NCBI GenBank assembly: GCA_937892105.1
Contig: CALAUZ010000209.1
Location: 1-11,871, forward strand
Length of the DNA: 11,871 nucleotides
Reading direction: 5' to 3'
DNA from: an uncultured Fretibacterium sp.
GTDB lineage: Bacteria; Synergistota; Synergistia; Synergistales; Aminobacteriaceae
Shown here: positions 1-6,386 of the stretch, piece after piece
Position numbering within the stretch: the stretch's first letter is position 1
Layout: each line of letters begins with the position of its first letter
Notes under the pieces: model-generated
What the model was told of the DNA's origin: nothing
Databases searched by the model: none
The model's input: only the letters and a program-made list of their open reading frames with translations
Program-made: the position numbers and the translations under genes

Positions 1-1093
1 TTTCGTATTTTTCCTTATTTAAATTTTCTAAAATAGATTTAGCAGATTTTTTTGAAATCTCATGCTCTGTAGATTTCCCACCATAAATAACTCCTAATTT
101 TATTTCAGGCCATAAATTTTTGACGCTCTCGCAAAGTTTTTTAACGCCGTCATAATTATGTCCGCCGTCAAGAATGATTAGGGGATTTCGTGAGACAACC
201 TCAAGTCTTCCCGCCCATCTTGCTTCCAACATTCCAGCACGTATTGAAGCCTCAGAGATATTCGGAAACTCGCCGCGAATACATGACACAGCCGATAATG
301 CTAGTGCAGCGTTGCTGACCTGATAGCCGCCGATTAAGCCTGTACGTACTCCCCTAAGTTCAAGATTGGGTGAGCAGAAGTCGAACATGTTGCCTTCAGG
401 CGAAACGTGTACATTCTCAACCCTGACATTCTCCGTAACAACGAAAGGCAGCGCACCCTTCTTCCCGCATACTTCCTTGAACATCGGAACAAGTGAAGCG
501 TCAACGCCGGAGAAACACGCTGGAACATTCTCCTTTACGACCGCGAATTTCTCACCAGCAATGCTCTCAAGTGCCGGCCCTAAATACTCCATGTGATCCA
601 TTGATATTGACGCTATAACACTGCATACTGTCCTGTTCATCGTGTTTGTTGCATCGAGTTTTCCGCCCAGACCTGCCTCAATTACTCCTGCCTCAATCCC
701 TGCGCTGCGCGCGAGAAGGAACGCACTGGCCGTAATCAGCTCGAAATATGATGGCATATCCTCGTTGGGCATGATGTGTTTTGCAGCCTCGTCAGCAGCT
801 TCAATCCATGTTCCAGCCGGAAGTTCTTTGCCGTCAATCATGAGCCTTTCGCCTGGACTTTCAAGGTGTGGGCTTGAGTAGAAACCCGTCTTATAACCTG
901 ACGCGCTCAATACTGATGATATGAATGCGCCCGTTGAACCTTTGCCGTTTGTTCCTACAATGTGGATTGACCTGAAAGAGTTTTGAGGGCTGCCGAGACG
1001 TTCAAGCAATCGTGTAATTCTTTCGAGGCCGGGAATTATTCTGTTGTCAGAATGTGAGCAGAGTATTTCTTCGAGAGTGTCAAAGTCTTTCAT
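1..1093 (-). CDS. folC: FolC (folylpolyglutamate/dihydrofolate synthase), running in frame into a D-Ala-D-Ala ligase N-terminus; partial at left edge
   Basis: The frame is open from an ATG at 1093 to the window edge (364 codons, no stop). Residues 1 to about 325 are a FolC/Mur-ligase type enzyme, which adds glutamate to (dihydro)folates using ATP in the cytoplasm. Visible motifs are the P-loop GTNGKGST, SPHLESPGER, the EAGLGGKLDATNT motif, MDHMEYLG, GGYQVSNAALAL, AGRLEV and the C-terminal-domain opener DGGHN (D309). FolC proteins normally continue for about another 100 residues. Here residues 331-364 instead read KLGVIYGGKSTEHEIS followed by a KSAKSIL-type helix, the standard first 34 or so residues of an ATP-grasp D-Ala-D-Ala ligase (E343 matches the first substrate-binding Glu). 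I checked the whole frame by reverse-complement translation and found no frameshift. GGGTG seven bases before the ATG is a plausible Shine-Dalgarno. The FolC call is firm; whether the hybrid is one real protein, a rearrangement scar or an assembly join is open. Confidence 0.85.
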   Translation of the reverse strand, partial: MKDFDTLEEILCSHSDNRIIPGLERITRLLERLGSPQNSFRSIHIVGTNGKGSTGAFISSVLSASGYKTGFYSSPHLESPGERLMIDGKELPAGTWIEAADEAAKHIMPNEDMPSYFELITASAFLLARSAGIEAGVIEAGLGGKLDATNTMNRTVCSVIASISMDHMEYLGPALESIAGEKFAVVKENVPACFSGVDASLVPMFKEVCGKKGALPFVVTENVRVENVHVSPEGNMFDFCSPNLELRGVRTGLIGGYQVSNAALALSAVSCIRGEFPNISEASIRAGMLEARWAGRLEVVSRNPLIILDGGHNYDGVKKLCESVKNLWPEIKLGVIYGGKSTEHEISKKSAKSILENLNKEKYE

Positions 1094-1106
1094 GATATTC
1101 ACCCAC

Positions 1107-1137
1107 AAAAATAGAGCAGGTAACTAACGCCCTGCCC
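1107..1137 (-). terminator. Intrinsic terminator between the SPOR gene and folC
   Basis: On the minus strand GGGCAGG (1131-1137) pairs with CCTGCTC (1114-1120), a 7-bp stem with one G-U pair and a 10-base loop. It is followed by TATTTTT (1107-1113). It lies 21 bases after the SPOR stop codon and its T-run ends 14 bases before the folC start, so it should close the division-gene transcript or attenuate entry into folC. No convincing promoter fits between it and folC. Confidence 0.6.
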
Positions 1138-1158
1138 GTGATCTCCTGTCATAGTGTC

Positions 1159-1824
1159 TTACTGTTTCATCGGAGGAAATGAGAAACTCTGCTTATAACC
1201 CAGCTTCTTCATGGCCTCCACTACTAATCCTGCCTGATATTTGCTTGTTCCGCCCTGAACCCAGACTTTGAAGTGTTTGGACGCAGGATTTTGGTAGACT
1301 GTTGCCTTGAACCCTGCCCTGTTTATCTTGTTGGCGGCCTCCTGTGCCCCTGCCCTGCTGGTGTACGCTCCGGTCTGGACGCGCCATTGCCTGCTTGCCG
1401 GAACTGAAGCTGTCTTCGGGGCTGAATGCTTTTTCACCGGCGATGGTGATGATTTCTGCACTATCTGAGGCTCTGGAGCTGCTGTGATTACTTCCGCGAT
1501 TAACGGAGCTTCTGCATTGTCCGATACAGCAAGCATTGTGCCCTCTTGTTCGTCCTCGTCAGGCGATAATGCCTGAACGTCATCGGCAACAACGGGCAAT
1601 ATCCCGCCGGACTTCTCACGTTCAGCGATTAAAGCCGGAGAGTCCGCAAAAGCACTCGTTGACGTTATGCCAGGTGAAGACTTCATGCCGTTGATGAAGA
1701 ACTGCCGTCCCGCAAGAATAAGAAGCCCTACTGCCGCAATACTCACAATCGGAAGCACCATATCTCCGAATGACGGAAGTATACCGCGCCTCTTTATGCC
1801 CTGACTTACTGTACGCCGTCCCAT
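1159..1824 (-). CDS. Membrane-anchored SPOR-domain protein
   Basis: A 221-residue bitopic protein. A short basic N-terminus (GRR...KRR) precedes one membrane segment at about 21-40. A Pro/Ser/Ala and acidic linker (about 45-143) follows, then a C-terminal SPOR domain at about 145-217. This layout resembles FtsN, DedD and other septal SPOR proteins, whose domain binds peptidoglycan strands stripped of stem peptides. The SPOR fold is recognisable from WRVQTGAYTSRAGAQEAANK, FKATVYQNP, FKVWVQGG and the final AMKKLGY helix. The ATG lies 6 bases after the ftsZ stop. Its likely ribosome site AGGGAT sits inside the last ftsZ codons, so translation is probably coupled to ftsZ. It may be a functional counterpart of FtsN, but the linker shows no recognisable FtsN activation motif, so I give no symbol. 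Confidence 0.85.
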   Translation of the reverse strand: MGRRTVSQGIKRRGILPSFGDMVLPIVSIAAVGLLILAGRQFFINGMKSSPGITSTSAFADSPALIAEREKSGGILPVVADDVQALSPDEDEQEGTMLAVSDNAEAPLIAEVITAAPEPQIVQKSSPSPVKKHSAPKTASVPASRQWRVQTGAYTSRAGAQEAANKINRAGFKATVYQNPASKHFKVWVQGGTSKYQAGLVVEAMKKLGYKQSFSFPPMKQ

Positions 1825-1830
1825 GCTGTG

Positions 1831-3120
1831 TTAATCCCTGCGGTTCTTCCTGTATATGGCCGGCTGGTCGTAGAATTTACGCTGAAGTCCGGGAAATGCA
1901 TCGCGTTCGTTTGCACCTGGAGATGTAAGCCTGGCTTCCTCAAAACCTTCCTGTTGTGTCCTGCGCTTAGTCCTGTAGAGGTCGTAAAGTGTCTGTCTGG
2001 CAGTCTGCGGTGTCTGTATGGCTTGCTGTGCAGGCTGTACCGGCGGCTGGCCCTTTGCTCCTGCCTGAACTTGTCCCTTACCCTGCTGTACCGAACCTTT
2101 TGCGCCGTCATTGCGGGCGGTTGACCTTGCTCTGCCCGGCTGTATTGACGCGTCTTCGGAGAATGTCGCTATCAGTGTTACGTGAACTTTCTCGCCGAGT
2201 GATTCATCAATGACATGACCCCAGATTACCTGTGCTTCAGGGTCGGCTGTATCTTCGATTATCTGGGCAGCGTCTGACATTTCGCCGAGCGTTATCTCTG
2301 TTCCTGTCGTTACGTTGAGGAGTATTCCCTTTGCGCCTGTTACGGGGAAAGTCATAAGCGGTGAAGTTATTGCGTTCTGTGCAGCTTTCTTGGCTCTGTC
2401 CTCTCCTTCACCCTCACCCATTCCCATGATTGCCGTGCCTGCTCCCGTGAGAATGGCCTTAATATCCGCAAAGTCAAGGTTCACAAAGCCGGACTTAGTG
2501 ATGAGGTCTGTAACTCCCTGCACCGCCTGCCTCAGAACTTCATCAACCTTCTTGTAGGCATCTACTATCTTCATTTTCATGCCGTTCTCTATCTGGAGCA
2601 GCTTGTCATTCTCAACTACCAGCAGAGCGTCAACATTCTTCTTGAGATGTTCTATGCCTTCTTCTGCCGTGCGCATTCTCTTGCCCATCTCGAAACCGAA
2701 TGGCTTGGTTACGACACCGACAACAAGAACTCCCATATCTCTGGCGGTTTCAGCGATAACGGGTGCCGCGCCTGTCCCTGTTCCTCCGCCCATTCCTGCC
2801 GTAACGAAAAGCATATCCGCTCCGGTAATATATTCCTTTATGCGGTCAATACTCTCTTTTGCGGCATTGGTGCCTACTTGCGGGTTTGCTCCCGCTCCAA
2901 GACCGCGTGTGAGTGTTTCGCCGAGTATTATCTTGTTGGGGGCCATGTTCTGATCCAGTGCCCTTGCGTCAGTATTGGCTGCCACAAAATCAACGCCCTG
3001 AACGTTGGATTCTATTATGTGGTTAAGAGCATTGCCGCCTCCGCCTCCTACACCGAACACTACAATCTTTTCATTCTGACGGATATTATTATTTGTGAGC
3101 TTGAATAAGTTGTCATTCAT
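1831..3120 (-). CDS. ftsZ: Cell division GTPase FtsZ
   Basis: A 429-residue tubulin homologue that polymerises into the cytokinetic ring. Visible are the nucleotide-binding FGVGGGGGNALN (22-33), AANTD (47-51), the tubulin signature GGGTGTG (111-117), ENDKLL (170-175, usually PNDKLL or PNDRLL) and the T7 synergy loop NLDFADI (214-220) with both catalytic acids, D216 and D219. The globular core ends near residue 320. A Gln/Gly/Ala-rich disordered linker (about 326-410) follows, and then the conserved C-terminal peptide DQPAIYRKNRRD (418-429), which in other bacteria docks FtsA and other partners. Length is slightly above the usual 380-400 because of the linker. The start is fixed by a very strong Shine-Dalgarno, and the gene appears to have its own promoter in the 63-bp gap after ftsA. 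Confidence 0.98.
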   Translation of the reverse strand: MNDNLFKLTNNNIRQNEKIVVFGVGGGGGNALNHIIESNVQGVDFVAANTDARALDQNMAPNKIILGETLTRGLGAGANPQVGTNAAKESIDRIKEYITGADMLFVTAGMGGGTGTGAAPVIAETARDMGVLVVGVVTKPFGFEMGKRMRTAEEGIEHLKKNVDALLVVENDKLLQIENGMKMKIVDAYKKVDEVLRQAVQGVTDLITKSGFVNLDFADIKAILTGAGTAIMGMGEGEGEDRAKKAAQNAITSPLMTFPVTGAKGILLNVTTGTEITLGEMSDAAQIIEDTADPEAQVIWGHVIDESLGEKVHVTLIATFSEDASIQPGRARSTARNDGAKGSVQQGKGQVQAGAKGQPPVQPAQQAIQTPQTARQTLYDLYRTKRRTQQEGFEEARLTSPGANERDAFPGLQRKFYDQPAIYRKNRRD

Positions 3121-3130
3121 TTTAATGCTG

Positions 3131-3141
3131 TCTCCTCCTCC
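3131..3141 (-). promoter_or_regulatory. Very strong Shine-Dalgarno of ftsZ
   Basis: The minus strand reads GGAGGAGGAGA, 10 bases before the ftsZ ATG, a near-perfect and repeated anti-16S match. Most other genes in this cluster have weak or no visible Shine-Dalgarno, so ftsZ looks set for much higher translation. Confidence 0.8.
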
Positions 3142-3149
3142 GCCTTGAG

Positions 3150-3178
3150 ATTTTATTTTATTTTTTACGGCATGACAA
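3150..3178 (-). promoter_or_regulatory. Candidate sigma-70 promoter for ftsZ
   Basis: TTGTCA (3173-3178) and TAAAAT (3150-3155) are separated by exactly 17 bases; each matches the consensus at 5 of 6 positions. Transcription would start near 3143, giving a leader of about 23 bases that holds the strong Shine-Dalgarno. The -35 begins six bases past the ftsA stop codon, so the gap is fully occupied by ftsZ control elements. Confidence 0.55.
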
Positions 3179-3183
3179 GCCGG

Positions 3184-4605
3184 CTAAAACAACTTCTTGA
3201 ACTTTGAGGCAAGATTGCGCATGAACTCACCGAGATTTTCGCTTCTGGAATTGTCGTCGTCTTCGTATCCCTCGTCGTCCTCGTAATAGCCGTCGTCATT
3301 GCCGCTGCCATCATCATAGCCGTAATCTTCTTCCCCATAATTATGTTCGCGGTCAATATCACGGTTTCTGCGTTCCCTGCTTTTCTGCTCCTGTCTCCCC
3401 CTCTGTTCCGAACGCTCCGAAAGTCCCGGCAATAACTGATCCGACTCCATAAACATATATGGATCACGTTCAACTGTAACGTAATACTTCAGTATTCCTG
3501 CCACGCTGACATATGAGGCGTTATCCAGGCCGGGAGGCATAGAGTACACAGGCTCCATCGTCTTGCGCACGGGCATTTGCAGTATGTCCTCCAGCATCAT
3601 CTCAATTCCCGGAGTACTGCTCACACCGCCGGAAAGAATTATCCCGCTTGGGAAGTGCTGCGGCGTGCATTCAGCTAATGCGTCTCTTACGTAATCGTTC
3701 AGGAGTTCCTCAATCCTCGCGAAAATTACCTGATACGCAAGATCAACATCTATCCCGTCCCGCCTGAGATCCTCCTCTTCCGTAAGGAATATGCGCTTCT
3801 TCAAGTGTTCGGCCTCTCCCAGAGACATGTGAAGGACAGTGGCAAGGTCGCTCCTTATGTGGTCGCCGCCTATGGGTATGCTCATGACGCGGAAAGCTCT
3901 CCCGTTCCTGTAAAGCACAATTCCGGTAGTCCCGCCGCCAATGCAGATGGATATACAGCCTGCCCGCATTTCTTCCTCGTAGACAGCACCAAGAGACGAC
4001 GCTAAAGGCTTCAGGATTAATCCCTTAACGTCAAGCCCTGCCGTCTGGACACAGTTTGCGATGTTCTGGACGTATGTCATCGGAACTGCAACAGTCTGCA
4101 TCCAGATATCGAGCTGGCTTCCGTTCATGTTGAGGGGTTCATCTATGGGACGGCCGTCAAGTTCGTAGCTTGTGGGTATCATGTGAAGGGAATACATGTT
4201 GTTTCTGGCGGCTGTGGCAAGTACAGAATTTGCGCGGGCACGGTCGATTACGCGGTCGAGGTCTCTTTCCTCTACGGATTTTGACTCGCTGCCTCCAAGC
4301 GTTACCATTCCGTGAGTTGACTCGCTCTGAACGTCCATTGCGTTGAAAGCTACTATGACGCTGCTCAATCTCTTAGCGGATATTCCTGTTATGCTCTGCG
4401 CGTCTTTGAAGGCTTTTTCTACGGACTGCCGGGCATCTTGAAGGCTTACGATTATGCCTTTCGAGATACCGCGTGAAGGTGCGTTCCCGAATCCTATGAC
4501 ATGCACAGAATCAGGGTAACGTGGATCCCGCTCGGCTACTATCATCGTAATTTTCGTAGTCCCCATACTAAGCCCCACTAGGAGGTTGTCAGATTTTCCC
4601 GGCAT
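3184..4605 (-). CDS. ftsA: Cell division protein FtsA with altered ATP-site motifs and a long charged linker
   Basis: A 473-residue actin-family protein that tethers FtsZ filaments to the membrane. The phosphate-1 region GLSMGTTKI (11-19), a 1C subdomain (about 85-165), phosphate-2 CIGGGTTG (221-228), IPIGGDHIRSDLA (243-255) and the adenosine motif GIILSGGVSSTPGI (321-334) are in the family order. The ordinary Asp/Glu of phosphate-1 is Ser13, and the two Asp positions of phosphate-2 are Cys221 and Gly228. A linker of about 60 residues follows, basic first (about 397-420) and then very acidic and Tyr/Gly rich (about 421-455). The last 16 residues, LGEFMRNLASKFKKLF, are the amphipathic membrane-targeting helix. 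It lies between ftsQ and ftsZ, as in many division clusters. The start ATG has only a weak GGGAA upstream. Identity is firm; ATP use is uncertain. Confidence 0.95.
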   Translation of the reverse strand: MPGKSDNLLVGLSMGTTKITMIVAERDPRYPDSVHVIGFGNAPSRGISKGIIVSLQDARQSVEKAFKDAQSITGISAKRLSSVIVAFNAMDVQSESTHGMVTLGGSESKSVEERDLDRVIDRARANSVLATAARNNMYSLHMIPTSYELDGRPIDEPLNMNGSQLDIWMQTVAVPMTYVQNIANCVQTAGLDVKGLILKPLASSLGAVYEEEMRAGCISICIGGGTTGIVLYRNGRAFRVMSIPIGGDHIRSDLATVLHMSLGEAEHLKKRIFLTEEEDLRRDGIDVDLAYQVIFARIEELLNDYVRDALAECTPQHFPSGIILSGGVSSTPGIEMMLEDILQMPVRKTMEPVYSMPPGLDNASYVSVAGILKYYVTVERDPYMFMESDQLLPGLSERSEQRGRQEQKSRERRNRDIDREHNYGEEDYGYDDGSGNDDGYYEDDEGYEDDDNSRSENLGEFMRNLASKFKKLF

Positions 4606-4656
4606 TTGTTTTTACGTTCCCTTCTTTGTCTGTAAATTTTCTAGCACCACGTTAAA

Positions 4657-5424
4657 TTATAAGTTACGCAGAACAATTTTTCCCTCATATGTCGCATCAA
4701 TGACATGATTACCGCCCTCACTGATTAATCTTGCAAACAATTCATCAATTTCCGCTCCGACATCTTGCCTTGAATACTTCTCGCGCTGTAAATATAACTC
4801 AAACCTTTGCGCTCCGTGAGTTATCTTCAGGAAGAATAAATCCATTCCGGCCCGGCGTTCCCATGTTATATCCGTTGCTTCGCTGAACCATCTGCAGCCT
4901 TGAAACTCCTCCAGGAATGAGGCTATAACTCCAGTATCTATCGGCGACCTGAAAACCCCCGACATTGGAGCTTGAAGAGCTATACCCTCCTGAACATTGC
5001 CCTCATCAGGTATCTTCCAGACGAGGCGGCCAGCGTTGTCATCGTTCTGTCTTCCGTTCTCAAAAAGCCACATTCTCCCGTCCCGCGAAATACACCACAC
5101 CTGGCCCCTCCAACTCACCTTCACCCATGCACTGAGCCAATCTATCCTCGTTGTAAAGCGTCCAAGCCTGTCCATTCTGGTATCGACAATGACTGGCATA
5201 TCGCGTTCTAAAAAGTCCTTCATTCCTGCGGCATCTTTCAGGAGATACGGCCAGAACGTCAGACATCTCTGCGGGAATACTTCCCAAAGCCTGTGCTCAA
5301 GTGCCTGAGACCGCGCTGTTACCTTATAGTCTTTCAGCGGGAACCAGTATTTATACTCCGACATATACATAATCCCGCCTGCTATCATTGCCAGGAGAAA
5401 TATTCTTGAGCGACGGACACGCAC
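4657..5424 (-). CDS. ftsQ: Divergent FtsQ/DivIB-like division protein
   Basis: A 255-residue protein with a very short basic N-terminus (VRRSR), one membrane segment at about 7-23 and an extracytoplasmic remainder. This is the FtsQ/DivIB plan: a scaffold for FtsB, FtsL and the septal synthase. The call rests on topology, on position between murB and ftsA, and on two weak family resemblances. One is a WVKVSWRGQVWCISRDGRMW stretch near 100-120, where FtsQ proteins have the end of POTRA and the start of the beta domain. The other is the end IDATYEGKIVLRNL, like the DLRY..G.VVVR strand of the family. The start is GTG, 6 bases after the murB stop, with no clear Shine-Dalgarno, so translational coupling to murB is likely. 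It could be an unrelated single-pass protein. Confidence 0.6.
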   Translation of the reverse strand: MRVRRSRIFLLAMIAGGIMYMSEYKYWFPLKDYKVTARSQALEHRLWEVFPQRCLTFWPYLLKDAAGMKDFLERDMPVIVDTRMDRLGRFTTRIDWLSAWVKVSWRGQVWCISRDGRMWLFENGRQNDDNAGRLVWKIPDEGNVQEGIALQAPMSGVFRSPIDTGVIASFLEEFQGCRWFSEATDITWERRAGMDLFFLKITHGAQRFELYLQREKYSRQDVGAEIDELFARLISEGGNHVIDATYEGKIVLRNL

Positions 5425-5430
5425 AGCAAA

Positions 5431-6336
5431 TCACTGCACACGGAACACGGGCTGCCATGACTTTATCTCAGGCTTCAGCTTTATCCCCGTGCCTTCGTAC
5501 ACTTTGCGGGCGCATAACTCTATAAGCCTCTCAACGTCCGAGCTTGCCGCACTGCCAGAGTTCACGATGAAGTTTGCGTGAGCGTCCGACACTACGGCAT
5601 CTCCAGCCGATAAGCCTTTGCAGCCGCACTCGTCCAGCAATTTTCCCGCCGAATATCCTTCAGGATTCTTGAAAGTACAACCTGCGCTCCTGAGATTAAC
5701 GGGCTGGTTTCTCCTTCGGTTCACAAAATCAGAATACTCCTGCTCATTCCACGCCATAGCCTCGCCAAACGTCATTAACGCTGACACGATGATTACTCCC
5801 TCGCCTGAGAGCGAACATCTCCTGTAACCGTACTCAAATTCACCGCGCCTGTAAGTTCTGGCGTTCCCCGAAACATCGACAGCCTTCAACTCGTCAATGA
5901 ACTCGCATATCCCCCTGCCTCCTGCACCTGCATTGCCTGAGATTGCTCCGCCTAATGTACCTGGTATGCCTGCTGCAAATTCGAGGCCGCCCAAGTTATT
6001 ATCACGCAGAGTTTTCACCAGTTGGGGGAGGGAATAGCCAGCCTGTATTTCTGCTGTAAAAGTGCCATGCCATGCTATAGAGTTCAGTTTTCGGGTTGAG
6101 ATGGTGAGACCGGGTATTGTGCCGTCTGGAATTATGATGTTGCTTCCTCCGCCGAGAACATAGACGGGTGTATTTTCCGCACGCCTGATTACGTCCTGAA
6201 GCTGGGATAATGTTTCAGGGGCTACAAAAAACTCTGCCCTTCCTCCTGTACCCAAAGTTGACAGGGTGGATAAGGGCCAGTGTTCTTTAATCAATATGTC
6301 CGGTATTGTGGAACGTATATTACTCAACAACATCAC
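5431..6336 (-). CDS. murB: UDP-N-acetylenolpyruvoylglucosamine reductase (MurB)
   Basis: A FAD enzyme that reduces UDP-GlcNAc-enolpyruvate to UDP-MurNAc with NADPH, the second committed step of peptidoglycan precursor synthesis. FAD-binding motifs are TLGTGGRAEF, VYVLGGGSNIII and EFAAGIPGTLGGAISGNAG. YGYRRCSL carries the conserved active-site Arg, and the C-terminal domain has SAGCTFKNPEGYSAGKLLDE and DAHANFIVN, ending with the acid E290. The compact length of 301 residues fits the shorter type II MurB. The proton-donor Ser of the E. coli enzyme is Cys220 here. The start is uncertain: GTG at 6336 or the next codon ATG at 6333, with no Shine-Dalgarno. A tiny ATG-AAT-GCG-TGA frame (6333-6344) overlaps the start. 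The gene follows murC by 50 bases and ends 6 bases before ftsQ. Confidence 0.95.
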   Translation of the reverse strand: MMLLSNIRSTIPDILIKEHWPLSTLSTLGTGGRAEFFVAPETLSQLQDVIRRAENTPVYVLGGGSNIIIPDGTIPGLTISTRKLNSIAWHGTFTAEIQAGYSLPQLVKTLRDNNLGGLEFAAGIPGTLGGAISGNAGAGGRGICEFIDELKAVDVSGNARTYRRGEFEYGYRRCSLSGEGVIIVSALMTFGEAMAWNEQEYSDFVNRRRNQPVNLRSAGCTFKNPEGYSAGKLLDECGCKGLSAGDAVVSDAHANFIVNSGSAASSDVERLIELCARKVYEGTGIKLKPEIKSWQPVFRVQ

Positions 6337-6386
6337 GCATTCATAAAATTCTGATTAATTTTTTCGTAATTATACCCTATAACATT

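Noticed and set aside
1..364. Frameshift as the explanation of the FolC-Ddl join
   Set aside because: I translated the minus strand base by base from 1093 to 2; the frame is continuous and both halves read correctly in the same frame, so no indel is needed.
2579..3108. Plus-strand open frames of 124 and 153 codons opposite ftsZ
   Set aside because: They are antisense to strongly conserved FtsZ sequence, have no recognisable domain and no ribosome site; they are frame shadows.
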